Of a stretch of 39,346 bases of DNA, positions 27,604 through 36,231 are shown one piece after another. The translations under genes and the position numbers were made by a program. The notes beneath the pieces were generated by a model, which was given only the letters and a program-made list of their open reading frames with translations, had not been told where the DNA came from and did not search any database. Every line of letters begins with the position of its first letter. The stretch's first letter is position 1. The stretch is from Flammeovirgaceae bacterium (GTDB taxonomy: Bacteria > Bacteroidota > Bacteroidia > Cytophagales > Cyclobacteriaceae): NCBI GenBank assembly GCA_024638265.1, contig JAHEKQ010000026.1:1-39346 (forward strand). Direction: 5' to 3'.

Positions 27604-28452
27604 ATGTCTCAGCCCGATTACGAAAAACTTCAGAAACTCGCTACCCAAATTCGCCGCGATATCGTCAGAATGGTTCATGGTGCAGCTTCCGGGCACCCCG
27701 GTGGAAGCCTTGGATGTACCGAATATTTTGTAGCCCTTTATTTCCATATCCTTGACCGCAAGGATACTTTTAATATGGATGGTAAAGGGGAAGATATATT
27801 TTTCCTTTCCAATGGGCACATCTCCCCCGTCTGGTACGCCACGCTGGCCAGGGCGGGATATTTTGAAGTATCAGAATTAGCAACATTCAGGAAACTCAAC
27901 ACCCGGTTGCAGGGACATCCGGCTACTGAAGAAGGACTCCCCGGAATAAGGGTTGCTTCAGGAAGCCTGGGACAGGGACTATCCGTCGCAGTGGGTGCCT
28001 CCAGGGCCAAGAAACTTAACCAAGACGATCACCTCGTATATGTGCTCATGGGAGACGGCGAGCAGCAGGAAGGACAGGTTTGGGAAGCAGCGATGTTTGC
28101 TGCACACAATAAGGTGGATAATCTCATTGCCACGATCGACTATAATGGTCAGCAAATCGATGGACCGGTGGATGAAGTGATGTCTTTGGGTGACCTTCGG
28201 GCAAAATGGCAGGCTTTTGGCTGGGAAGTACTTGAATCAAACGGTAACGACCTGAAAGACCTCATAGACACGCTGGAAAAGGCGAAGTCCATGACAGGCC
28301 AAGGAAAACCCGTCCTCAACCTCATGAGAACAGACATGGGCTACGGGGTTGATTTTATGGTCGGAACACACAAATGGCACGGCATAGCACCCAACGACGA
28401 AGAACTGGAAAAAGCACTATCCCAACTGGAAGAAACGCTGGGAGACTACTAA
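27604..28452 (+). CDS. Transketolase, N-terminal (thiamine-diphosphate-binding) subunit
   Basis: At 282 residues this is half the length of a one-chain transketolase (~660), as expected for the split form. It contains the N-terminal pyrophosphate-binding half: SGHPGGSLGCTE near residue 30, the FLSNGHISP segment, GSLGQGLSVAVG, and the metal/ThDP-binding motif GDGEQQEGQVWEA...DYNG. Transketolase moves two-carbon units between sugar phosphates in the non-oxidative pentose phosphate pathway. The partner half is encoded at 29844, separated from it by a VWA gene. An in-frame DXS function is unlikely, because DXS proteins are single-chain and the motifs here are those of split transketolases. Confidence 0.93.
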   Translation: MSQPDYEKLQKLATQIRRDIVRMVHGAASGHPGGSLGCTEYFVALYFHILDRKDTFNMDGKGEDIFFLSNGHISPVWYATLARAGYFEVSELATFRKLNTRLQGHPATEEGLPGIRVASGSLGQGLSVAVGASRAKKLNQDDHLVYVLMGDGEQQEGQVWEAAMFAAHNKVDNLIATIDYNGQQIDGPVDEVMSLGDLRAKWQAFGWEVLESNGNDLKDLIDTLEKAKSMTGQGKPVLNLMRTDMGYGVDFMVGTHKWHGIAPNDEELEKALSQLEETLGDY

Positions 28453-28454
28453 GC

Positions 28455-29840
28455 GTGAAACACCTATACAGCTTCCTGTGTCTTGGCTTGCTGTTAATAT
28501 CCCCTTTTCTGTCAGCGCAGGATCGCGGAAGTCAACTGGCTGACCGCACCCGAATCCTTTTCATCCTGGATGCCTCCAAATCCATGCTGGACGAGATGCA
28601 AATGGACCGATCCAAGATGGACGTCGCCAAGGAAGTACTCAGCGAATTGGTCGATAGCCTCAGAAACTACCCCAATCTCGAAGTGGCCCTGAGAGTGTAC
28701 GGTAATAATCCCCTGCCAAACAGGGATGCCTGTGACGATACAACCCTGGAGGTTCCTTTTAAGATTAACAATCACGACGAAATCATTAAGAAGCTTGGTA
28801 CTATCGAACCTAAGGGCGGTACACCAATTGCCTATTCGCTGGAACAGACGGTCAATGACTTTCCAAAGGATGGCCTCTCCTACAATGTTGTGATCTTGAT
28901 TACCGACGGGGCAGAAAGCTGTAAAGGGGATCCCTGTACGGTCTCCAGGAAACTACAGGAAGCCGGTGTTTTCCTCGAGCCATATATCATCAGCCTGGAC
29001 ATGAAGGGAGAATTTCGAGATATGTTCAATTGTCTTGGCCAACAATATACTGCAAACGACATACCTTCATTTAAGGGCGCTCTTGATGAGTCTGTAAGAA
29101 AGACACTCGAAGGCCCTACGGTTACAATTGAGATCCTCAACGGACGGGGAATCCCCTATAAATCAGACCTGACCGTTAATCTTTACAATAAAAAAACAGG
29201 CGAACTTAAATACCAGTTAATCCATTATATGTCTCCTCAAGGGACTACGGATACCCTGTTGCTACCGCCGGGTATTGACTACAACATTGAATTGAGTACG
29301 GTTCCCCCTTTGAAAATGAGTAATGTTCGTTTTATCGAAGGAAAGCACACCAATTACCAAATTCCCGCACCGCAGGGCATCCTCGATATATTCATGCAAA
29401 ATGCCACCTATTATAAAAAGCCTCTGACTGCTTTAGTGAAATCGGTAAAAGACGGTCATATTTTTCATTCCCAATCCCTAAATTCCAGGCAAAAGTATCT
29501 TGCTGGGATTTACGATCTTGAAGTGACGACCAGACCTCCGTCTTATTTTAAAAGTGTCGAGGTTTCTTCAGACGCCACGAGCATCATTAGGATTAAGGAA
29601 CCGGGATTTGTTTCCGTTAATCATAGGGTTCCCGGCTTTCTGAGTATCTATTCGATTAATGGCCAGGAGCTTGAGTTAGTGGAAAACTTCGAGGTTAAGG
29701 GTCCCTCAGAAACAATTACGCTGCAGCCGGGAAAATATCAACTCGCTTTCCGTGCAAAAAATGCAAAAGGCAGTAAATTTACGGTCGTTAAAAAATTTGA
29801 CATAACATCCCGCACAACCAGCAGAGTCTCAATCTATTAG
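28455..29840 (+). CDS. Secreted von Willebrand factor A (VWA) domain protein
   Basis: The GTG at 28455, 2 bp after the transketolase stop, gives 461 residues with a clean signal peptide (MKHLYSFLCLGLLLISPFLSAQ). An in-frame upstream ATG at 28374 would put 27 basic residues in front and lies inside the transketolase gene. The VWA domain spans ~25-220 with an intact metal site (MIDAS): DASKS, a threonine in KGGTPIAYS, and the aspartate in ITDGAESCKG. The remaining ~240 residues are predicted beta-sandwich modules (VTIEILNGRGIPYKS; KYLAGIYDLEVTTRP; TITLQPGKYQLAFRAKNAKG) like those in VWA proteins with carboxypeptidase-regulatory-like tails. MIDAS VWA domains bind protein ligands in a metal-dependent way. 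It sits between the two transketolase halves and 3 bp before the second one, an odd pairing of an exported protein with cytosolic metabolism. Confidence 0.88.
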   Translation: MKHLYSFLCLGLLLISPFLSAQDRGSQLADRTRILFILDASKSMLDEMQMDRSKMDVAKEVLSELVDSLRNYPNLEVALRVYGNNPLPNRDACDDTTLEVPFKINNHDEIIKKLGTIEPKGGTPIAYSLEQTVNDFPKDGLSYNVVILITDGAESCKGDPCTVSRKLQEAGVFLEPYIISLDMKGEFRDMFNCLGQQYTANDIPSFKGALDESVRKTLEGPTVTIEILNGRGIPYKSDLTVNLYNKKTGELKYQLIHYMSPQGTTDTLLLPPGIDYNIELSTVPPLKMSNVRFIEGKHTNYQIPAPQGILDIFMQNATYYKKPLTALVKSVKDGHIFHSQSLNSRQKYLAGIYDLEVTTRPPSYFKSVEVSSDATSIIRIKEPGFVSVNHRVPGFLSIYSINGQELELVENFEVKGPSETITLQPGKYQLAFRAKNAKGSKFTVVKKFDITSRTTSRVSIY

Positions 29841-29843
29841 TTC

Positions 29844-30797
29844 ATGACAAAATTTACATTCAGCGAAAAAAAGGATACACGTTCAGGCTTTGGTGAAGGT
29901 CTGCTTGAGGCAGGAAGAAAGAACCCCAATGTCGTGGGACTTTGCGCCGATTTAACCGGATCACTGAAAATGGGTGACTTCCAGGGTGAATTTCCAGAGA
30001 GATTCTTTCAAACGGGAATTGCTGAAGCCAATATGATGGGGCTAGCAGCGGGCATGACTGTGGGAGGTAAAATCCCATTTACAGGTACATTCGCCAACTT
30101 CAGTACCGGCAGAGTATACGACCAGATCAGGCAATCGATCGCCTATTCAGAAAAAAATGTGAAAGTCTGTGCAAGCCATGCCGGATTAACCTTAGGAGAA
30201 GACGGTGCTACACACCAAATCCTTGAAGATATCGGTATGATGAAGATGCTACCCAACTTTACTGTGGTAGTACCTTGTGATTTTAATCAGACGAGGCTGG
30301 CAACTATGGCGATAGCAGAACATGAAGGTCCTGTATACCTAAGGTTTGGCCGTCCTAAATGGCCTATATTTACAGATCCGAATGATTCTTTTGAGATTGG
30401 AAAAGCTCACAAACTGATCGATGGAAATGATGTAACAATTTTTGCGACAGGCCATATGGTATGGCTGGCCATCGAGGCTGAGGCTATCCTTGCCGAAAAG
30501 GGAATTAGTGCAGAAGTAATCAATATTCACACTATTAAGCCCCTAGACATTAAAGCAATACTTGAATCGACTCGTAAAACTGGTGCCGTAGTTGTAGCAG
30601 AGGAGCACCAACGATTCGGAGGCCTTGGAGAATCGATAGCTACAGAACTCGCAGTTCACAGCCCCACGCCCATGGAATTTGTCGCAGTAAATGACCATTT
30701 CGGTGAAAGCGGGAAGCCTGAAGAGCTTCTATCCAAATACGGGCTAAGCAAAGAAGCAATCGTAGAAAAGTGTGAGATGGTGATACAGAGAAAGTGA
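29844..30797 (+). CDS. Transketolase, C-terminal (pyrimidine-binding) subunit
   Basis: This 317-residue protein corresponds to the Pyr and C-terminal domains of transketolase. Visible features are [20 protein letters not shown] at the start, [15 protein letters not shown] holding the glutamate that activates the ThDP cofactor, and [19 protein letters not shown]. The C-terminal transketolase domain follows from ~190 ([35 protein letters not shown]). It should form the active enzyme together with the 27604 product. Its start lies 3 bp after the VWA stop and its own stop overlaps the next start (GTGA), so the four genes from 27604 to 31720 form one operon. Confidence 0.93.
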   Translation: MTKFTFSEKKDTRSGFGEGLLEAGRKNPNVVGLCADLTGSLKMGDFQGEFPERFFQTGIAEANMMGLAAGMTVGGKIPFTGTFANFSTGRVYDQIRQSIAYSEKNVKVCASHAGLTLGEDGATHQILEDIGMMKMLPNFTVVVPCDFNQTRLATMAIAEHEGPVYLRFGRPKWPIFTDPNDSFEIGKAHKLIDGNDVTIFATGHMVWLAIEAEAILAEKGISAEVINIHTIKPLDIKAILESTRKTGAVVVAEEHQRFGGLGESIATELAVHSPTPMEFVAVNDHFGESGKPEELLSKYGLSKEAIVEKCEMVIQRK

Positions 30798-31720
30798 CCT
30801 GGGGGATAAAGGGACATATCACAATATTACTTATGCTATCAGCCTTGGTTGACTTACCGGCACAGGATGCCAAAAAGATCTTCAACAAAGCTTTCCATTA
30901 TATGTCGGTAGATAACGTCGAAGCCGTTCATTACTTCGACCAGGTTATTGAGTTGGACAGTGCCTATGCAGAAGCCTATTATTTCCGAGGTATAGCTCAT
31001 TTCAAACTGGAAAAATATTATTCAGCCTTATCCGACTTTGATAGAGCATACCATTTCGACAATAAATTGGAGCTGACAAATATTTACAAGGGGTTCATAT
31101 ACAGGAAGTTGCAGGAAAATGACTCTGCCCTTGAATACTTTAATCGATATATAGAGGCGAATCCCCGTGACACCTCAGCTTATAACCTCGTATTGAGGGG
31201 AAAACTTCGATCTCTCATGGGTGATGTTGTGGGTTCGATTGAAGATTTTGAGGCGGCACTCAACCTTGATCCCGTCCAGGAGAGTTATCATTATTATAAG
31301 TTCGTGGCATTATTTGATGATGCTCAATACAGGAAAGCGCTGGCAGAGATAAGTAAGGCCATTGATCTCAACCCTGGGTTCTATGGATATTATTTTAATC
31401 GTGGCAATACCCATTTCCAGTTAGAGGACTACGATCATGCGGTAGAGGAATATACGGTAGCGCTTGAATTAGATGTTCATAATGCCGATATATACTATCA
31501 CAGGGGCCTTGCTGAACATGCCAGGAGAAATTTTGTTGAAGCTATAAGGGATTATGATACAGCTATCGCATATAATCCTTATGATGGCACTTACTTCTTT
31601 CAGAGGGGATATGCTAAACTCGCCGAGGGAGATAAGTCGGGAGCGTGTGATGATTGGTTTGTGGCAGGATCCTTAGGATATTATGAGGATTTTCAAAAAA
31701 TCAGGGATGTGTGTGAGTAG
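30794..31720 (+). CDS. Secreted TPR-repeat protein
   Basis: Translation probably starts at the GTG at 30794, overlapping the transketolase stop (GTGA). The 308-residue product has a signal peptide-like start ([20 protein letters not shown]...PAQ). Nearly the whole mature part consists of about eight 34-residue TPR units, for example [40 protein letters not shown] and [20 protein letters not shown]. It ends with [14 protein letters not shown] and a last Cys, as is common in Bacteroidota TPR proteins. TPRs are protein-binding scaffolds and the partner is unknown. Co-expression with the exported VWA protein suggests that these two may cooperate in the periplasm. Confidence 0.88.
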   Translation: MTWGIKGHITILLMLSALVDLPAQDAKKIFNKAFHYMSVDNVEAVHYFDQVIELDSAYAEAYYFRGIAHFKLEKYYSALSDFDRAYHFDNKLELTNIYKGFIYRKLQENDSALEYFNRYIEANPRDTSAYNLVLRGKLRSLMGDVVGSIEDFEAALNLDPVQESYHYYKFVALFDDAQYRKALAEISKAIDLNPGFYGYYFNRGNTHFQLEDYDHAVEEYTVALELDVHNADIYYHRGLAEHARRNFVEAIRDYDTAIAYNPYDGTYFFQRGYAKLAEGDKSGACDDWFVAGSLGYYEDFQKIRDVCE

Positions 31721-31865
31721 GTTCAGCGGTTCAGCAATGAAGAAAATATGATACGAGATTTAATAAGGTTACAGAAAAAATAAATTCAAAAATTATAAAC
31801 AGATCTGATGAGAGATTTAAATATTCAATCATCATTCACGAAACAAACAACTAAATACCAAGAAA
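31721..31865. other. AT-rich intergenic region upstream of the prohibitin gene
   Basis: This 145-bp stretch is rich in A and T and holds no convincing ORF, RNA gene or hairpin terminator. It presumably contains the promoter for the SPFH gene, but I see no exact TAnnTTTG box at a sensible spacing. Confidence 0.5.
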
Positions 31866-32684
31866 ATGGATAACAGAAAATTTTTACCCGTAGTAATTGT
31901 AGTAGTGGTGGGGCTTATACTAATCCTCGCATTTTCTTCAAGTATCTTCTTCAATGTAGGAGCCACGGAAAGAGCAGTAGTCTTTTACAAATTCTCAGGT
32001 GGATTGGATAAAGATGATGTAAAAACCCCGGGATTAAATTTTAAGGCACCCTGGAATGACGCATTTATTTATGACGTAGCTGAAAAGACACAGGAAGAAT
32101 CAATGGATGTTCTTGATAGAAATGGACTTTCAATCAGCGTGGACGTAACAGTTAGATTCCACCCTATGTTCCTGAGAATCGGATATATTCATGAGCGATT
32201 TAATCGGGATTATATCAATAGACTGGTTATTCCTGAAGTTAGGTCCACGGTAAGACAGGTAATGGGACGATACTCTGCTGAAGAGATCTATTCAACCAAG
32301 CGGTCAGAAGTAGAAACCGCCATTAAAAATGAGTCTGTAGAAGTACTCAGTGGAAATAATGTAATTATGACCGCTCTTCTTATCAGGTCAATAAACCTTC
32401 CGGAAAAAATCAAGCAGGCCATTGAGACCAAGTTGGAGCAGGAACAGGAAGCCCTTGCTTATCAGTTCCGTTTGGAAAGAGAAAAAAGTGAGGCAGAGAG
32501 AAAAAGAATTATGGCCGAAGGAGAAGCAAATGCCAATAATATTGTAAACAAATCACTTTCAGATAAACTTCTGAAAATGAGGGGAATTGAGGCTACGCTT
32601 GAGCTTTCCAAGTCACCAAATTCCAAAATTGTAATTGTGGGTAGTGGAGAAGACGGCCTTCCTCTAATTCTTGGAAATAACTAG
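31866..32684 (+). CDS. Prohibitin/SPFH (band 7) family membrane protein
   Basis: This 272-residue protein has an N-terminal TM anchor (LPVVIVVVVGLILILAFSSS) followed directly by the PHB/SPFH domain (residues ~30-200): GATERAVVFYKFSGGL, TPGLNFKAPWNDAFIYDV, and VTVRFHPM...IGYIHERFN. An Ala/Glu/Arg-rich coiled coil follows (EQEALAYQFRLEREKSEAER). Length and order match bacterial prohibitins, which form large membrane rings often tied to FtsH-type protease control or membrane microdomains. The ending (GSGEDGLPLILGNN) matches the usual prohibitin tail. It appears to have its own promoter and is followed by a 63-bp gap before citrate synthase. Confidence 0.92.
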   Translation: MDNRKFLPVVIVVVVGLILILAFSSSIFFNVGATERAVVFYKFSGGLDKDDVKTPGLNFKAPWNDAFIYDVAEKTQEESMDVLDRNGLSISVDVTVRFHPMFLRIGYIHERFNRDYINRLVIPEVRSTVRQVMGRYSAEEIYSTKRSEVETAIKNESVEVLSGNNVIMTALLIRSINLPEKIKQAIETKLEQEQEALAYQFRLEREKSEAERKRIMAEGEANANNIVNKSLSDKLLKMRGIEATLELSKSPNSKIVIVGSGEDGLPLILGNN

Positions 32685-32747
32685 TGATCAGTTGATTTTA
32701 ATTGAGGTCCAAATTTGTTAATTTAACTCGCCACTAAATAATACAGT

Positions 32748-34037
32748 ATGTCCGAGAAAGCAAAAGTTATAGTAGACGGTAAAGAATTTGAGCTTCCCGT
32801 CATCACAGGTACAGAAAATGAGAAAGCCATTGATATTGGTAAACTGAGGGCCGAAAGTGGTGGTGTAATTACCCTGGATTACGGTTTCAAGAATACAGGC
32901 TCTACTACAAGTAGCATAACTTTCCTGGATGGTGAAAAAGGCATACTGAGGTACAGGGGATATCCGATTGAACAACTTGCAGAAAAATCTGAATTCCTGG
33001 AAGTTGCTTATCTCCTGATTTATGGTGATTTGCCGGACAAGGAAACCTATGAGAAATTCAAACGCGAGATCTCAGATTCCTATTTCGTTCATGAGGATAT
33101 AAAAAAGATCATGGATGGATTTCCGTCCAATGCGCATCCAATGGGGGTACTCTCTTCAGTAGCGACTTCGCTGACTGCCTTCTATCCGGCCTCGCTGGAT
33201 CCCAACCGGTCTCCGGAGGGGGTGAATCTCAGTATCAAACGGATACTGGCAAAAATGCCCACATTCGCCGCCTGGACTTATCGAAGGAAGTTGGGGAGGC
33301 CAATTATCTACCCGGACACGGCGATGGACTATTGCAGCAATTTCCTGAACATGATGTTCAAGATGCCGGGAGGACGATATGAAGTTGATCCGGTTGTTGC
33401 CAATGCACTTGATAAACTTCTCATTCTACATGCAGATCATGAGCAAAACTGCTCAACCTCTACGGTCAGAATCACAGGATCCTCCAGGGGCAGCCTTTAC
33501 ACTTCTATCTCGGCAGGCATCAATGCATTATGGGGCCCATTACATGGTGGAGCCAACATGGCTGTTATTGAAATGCTTGAAAATATCCGGATGGACGGTG
33601 GCGATACTAAGAAGTGGATGGATAAGGCAAAGGACAAAGATGATCCATTCAGGCTAATGGGATTTGGACACAGGGTTTATAAGAACTTTGACCCAAGGGC
33701 CAGGATAATAAAAAAGGCAGCAGATGAAGTCTTAGAAGCATTGGGAGTACAGGATCCAGTTCTGGATATAGCCAAAGGACTCGAGGAAGTTGCCCTGAGT
33801 GATGACTATTTTGTGGAGAGAAAACTATACCCCAATGTAGATTTCTATTCGGGAATCATATATCGGGCTATGCAAATCCCCGTGGATATGTTCACCGTGA
33901 TATTTGCCCTGGGCAGACTGCCGGGTTGGATTGCACAATGGAAAGAAATGCGTGAAAATGGTGAACCCATTGGAAGACCACGACAAATCTATGTCGGACA
34001 TACTAATAGGACTTACCAACCAATAAACGAGCGATAG
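32748..34037 (+). CDS. gltA: Citrate synthase
   Basis: This 429-residue enzyme of the gram-negative (GltA-type) length condenses oxaloacetate and acetyl-CoA to citrate, the entry step of the TCA cycle. Catalytic residues are all visible: His266 in GPLHGGAN, His308 in GFGHRVYKN and Asp365 in NVDFYSG. Other hallmarks are RYRGYPIEQLAEKSEFLEVA, the HADHEQNCSTSTVR stretch and the C-terminal GRLPGWIAQWKEM. The N-terminal ~45-residue beta domain is of the type found in the NADH-sensitive hexameric group, but allosteric control cannot be proved from sequence alone. A weak -7-like CAAATTTG at 32710-32717 lies upstream. The stop overlaps the GTG start of the acyl-CoA-binding protein gene. Confidence 0.96.
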   Translation: MSEKAKVIVDGKEFELPVITGTENEKAIDIGKLRAESGGVITLDYGFKNTGSTTSSITFLDGEKGILRYRGYPIEQLAEKSEFLEVAYLLIYGDLPDKETYEKFKREISDSYFVHEDIKKIMDGFPSNAHPMGVLSSVATSLTAFYPASLDPNRSPEGVNLSIKRILAKMPTFAAWTYRRKLGRPIIYPDTAMDYCSNFLNMMFKMPGGRYEVDPVVANALDKLLILHADHEQNCSTSTVRITGSSRGSLYTSISAGINALWGPLHGGANMAVIEMLENIRMDGGDTKKWMDKAKDKDDPFRLMGFGHRVYKNFDPRARIIKKAADEVLEALGVQDPVLDIAKGLEEVALSDDYFVERKLYPNVDFYSGIIYRAMQIPVDMFTVIFALGRLPGWIAQWKEMRENGEPIGRPRQIYVGHTNRTYQPINER

Positions 34038-34303
34038 TGAGTATTGAAAAAGACTTTCAGGAGGCCAGGCAATCAATTGATTCATTAACAACAAGGCCTT
34101 CAAATGAAGAACTGCTTCGTCTTTATGGCCTTTACAAGCAAGCAATGCTTGGAGATAATGTCGAGGAAGAGCCAGAGGGTTTTGATTTCAAAGGAATTGC
34201 TAAACACAGGGCATGGCTGGAAAATAAAGGGAAAAGTGCTGAGGATGCCATGCTTGAGTACACTCAGGTAGCAAATAGACTCATCAATAAGTATAGTGGT
34301 TGA
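34037..34303 (+). CDS. Acyl-CoA-binding protein (ACBP family)
   Basis: This 88-residue protein has the whole ACBP fold: DFQEARQSIDSL at the first helix, the signature RLYGLYKQAMLGD, DFKGIAKHRAWLENKGKSAE with the conserved KxxAW core, and the ending DAMLEYTQVANRLI. ACBPs bind long-chain acyl-CoA esters with high affinity and act as a cytosolic pool or carrier. They are nearly universal in eukaryotes and scattered in bacteria, including Bacteroidota. The start is the GTG at 34037, sharing its G with the citrate synthase TAG, and the stop overlaps the ATG of rsmE (TGATG). It is therefore translationally coupled on both sides. Coupling with citrate synthase makes sense as acyl-CoA metabolism beside acetyl-CoA use. 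Confidence 0.92.
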   Translation: MSIEKDFQEARQSIDSLTTRPSNEELLRLYGLYKQAMLGDNVEEEPEGFDFKGIAKHRAWLENKGKSAEDAMLEYTQVANRLINKYSG

Positions 34304-34986
34304 TGGATCTGTTCTTTGACCCGGAATTTACCGATTCCGATCCGGTCCTTGAAAAATCTGAAAGCCACCACTGCATTCGTGTACTGAGAAATAAACCCGG
34401 TGATCCAATCCAAATAACAGACGGGAAAGGGAATATTTGGAGCGGAGAAATCAACTCATTTAAGAACCATAGGGTTAAAGTAGAAATTACCGCACACCAG
34501 AAGCAACGCCGACCTAAAGTTGAGCGTTCATTAGCTGTTTCAGTTCCCAAATCCTCTGATCGGCTGGAATGGATTATTGAAAAAGGTACTGAGTTGGGCA
34601 TGCACAGCTTCTACCCTCTTCATTCCGAGTTTTCCGAAAGAAGGAAAATCAACCCGGGAAGATTACTGAAGAAGGCATTAAGTGCCTGTAAGCAGTCCCA
34701 TAATCCATATCTACCCGAAATAAACCCCATCAACAGCTTCGTAGATTTTATTTCAAGTACCAGCTCATTTCAGCATAAGTTTATCTGTCAGCAGGGAGCT
34801 AATCCAGAGCCACTGAGTATATTAACTGGTAAAGTACTTTTTTTGGTTGGGCCTGAAGGGGGCTTCAGTACAGCAGAATTTTCAAAGGCAAAAGAATATG
34901 GGTTTGGCTCACTTTCATTGGGCAAATTTATCCTTCGGACCGAAACTGCCGCTATTGCAGCGCTTTCCCTATCCTTTCCGCAATAA
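34303..34986 (+). CDS. rsmE: 16S rRNA (uracil1498-N3)-methyltransferase
   Basis: I use the ATG at 34303 (227 residues); an in-frame TTG one codon earlier is possible. The N-terminal PUA-like part begins MDLFFDPEF and contains SHHCIRVLRNKPGD. The C-terminal SPOUT (trefoil-knot) methyltransferase domain has RLEWIIEKGTELGM, the SAM-binding loop LFLVGPEGGFSTAEF and the knot LGKFILRTETAAIAAL. RsmE methylates N3 of U1498 in the small-subunit rRNA decoding region using S-adenosylmethionine. Length is close to the family norm (~235-245). It is linked by overlap with the ACBP gene. Confidence 0.95.
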   Translation: MDLFFDPEFTDSDPVLEKSESHHCIRVLRNKPGDPIQITDGKGNIWSGEINSFKNHRVKVEITAHQKQRRPKVERSLAVSVPKSSDRLEWIIEKGTELGMHSFYPLHSEFSERRKINPGRLLKKALSACKQSHNPYLPEINPINSFVDFISSTSSFQHKFICQQGANPEPLSILTGKVLFLVGPEGGFSTAEFSKAKEYGFGSLSLGKFILRTETAAIAALSLSFPQ

Positions 34987-35001
34987 TCCTTAATTTTAGA
35001 C

Positions 35002-36231
35002 ATGACCTTTAACTACATCTGGGTAGGCTTCTTCATCATTGGGTTTCTCGTTGCACTAGTAAAGCTCATTTTCTTTAATGATATGGATGTATTTCCGGCT
35101 ATGCTGGATTCAACCTTCGACATGGCTAAAACTGCTTTCGAGATATCCATATATCTGACAGGCGTGATGAGCCTTTGGCTTGGAATCATGAGGATTGGTG
35201 AAAAAGGTGGGATGCTTAAGATTCTGTTCAGATTTGTAGCACCGTTCTTCTCAAGGCTATTTCCGGGTATTCCAAAGGATCATCCTGCTATGGGTTCAGT
35301 AATCATGAATTTCTCAGCCAATTTACTCGGTTTGGATAATGCAGCTACTCCGCTTGGTCTGAAGGCAATGAAAGAGATGCAGGAGGTGAACGAGACGAAG
35401 GACACCGCCTCCAATGCTCAGATCATGTTTCTTGTTCTCAATACCTCGGGTCTTACGCTGATACCACTGGCCATTCTTATTGATCGATCGGTCTTGGGAG
35501 CTGCTAACCCAACAGATGTCTTTATTCCGCTATTAATTGCTACTTTCTTCTCCACGGTAACAGGATTGGCAGTTGTATCGCTATTTCAGAAAATAAAATG
35601 GGATTGGGTTATTCTCACATATCTCCTGGGAGCTACCGGATTCATCGGATTAATTATCTACTACTTCTCCTCCCTCCCACAAGATGAAATTGGGCCCGTC
35701 TCTACACTTGCCAGTAGCCTGGTAATAATGATTATCATTGTTTCATTCTTTAGCCTTGGTGTAGTTAAAAAGATCAATCTCTATGAAACATTTATCGATG
35801 GAGCGAAGGAAGGATTTCAGATTGCTATAAAGATAATCCCCTACCTTGTCGGGATTCTTGTAGCTATTGGGATTTTCAGAAGCTCTGGGACGCTTGAACT
35901 GATAACAGACGGTATCGGCCAATTAGTAGTTATGACGGGATTTGACAATCGATGGGTGGATGCATTGCCCACTGCCCTGCTTAAACCCTTAAGTGGTGGA
36001 GGTGCCAGGGGAATGATGATTGATACCATGGAGGCCTATGGACCTGATTCATTTGCCGGACGATTGAGCAGTATCTTCCGTGGCGCCACTGAAACAACTT
36101 TCTATATCATCGCGGTTTACTTCGGAAGTGTTAACATCAAGAAGACACGCTATGCAATTACTGCAGGACTACTGGCGGATTTAGCCGGGATCATTGCAGC
36201 CATTTATGTGTGTTACTTATTCTTTGGTTAA
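35002..36231 (+). CDS. SpmA-SpmB fusion, nucleoside-recognition (Gate) domain membrane protein
   Basis: This 409-residue polytopic protein has about ten hydrophobic helices. The first half (residues 1-~200) matches SpmA: MDVFPAMLDSTFDMAKTAFE, GVMSLWLGIMRIGEKGG and MNFSANLLGLDNAATPLGL. The second half (~230-409) matches SpmB: FIDGAKEGFQIAIKIIPYLV, KPLSGGGARGMM and RGATETTFYIIAVYFGSV. In Bacillus these are two separate spore-maturation proteins involved in core dehydration; the single-chain form in non-sporulating bacteria must have another, still uncertain, transport role. It begins 15 bp after rsmE and its stop overlaps the stop of the convergent gene on the other strand by four bases. Confidence 0.92.
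   Translation: MTFNYIWVGFFIIGFLVALVKLIFFNDMDVFPAMLDSTFDMAKTAFEISIYLTGVMSLWLGIMRIGEKGGMLKILFRFVAPFFSRLFPGIPKDHPAMGSVIMNFSANLLGLDNAATPLGLKAMKEMQEVNETKDTASNAQIMFLVLNTSGLTLIPLAILIDRSVLGAANPTDVFIPLLIATFFSTVTGLAVVSLFQKIKWDWVILTYLLGATGFIGLIIYYFSSLPQDEIGPVSTLASSLVIMIIIVSFFSLGVVKKINLYETFIDGAKEGFQIAIKIIPYLVGILVAIGIFRSSGTLELITDGIGQLVVMTGFDNRWVDALPTALLKPLSGGGARGMMIDTMEAYGPDSFAGRLSSIFRGATETTFYIIAVYFGSVNIKKTRYAITAGLLADLAGIIAAIYVCYLFFG

Noticed and set aside
28374-28454. Upstream ATG extension of the VWA protein
   Set aside because: It lies inside the transketolase gene, adds a basic Arg/Thr-rich stretch ahead of a good signal peptide, and is not needed given the GTG at 28455.
27604-30797. 1-deoxyxylulose-5-phosphate synthase as an alternative to transketolase
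   Set aside because: The two separate subunits of 282 and 317 residues match split transketolases; DXS is a single chain of about 620 residues.
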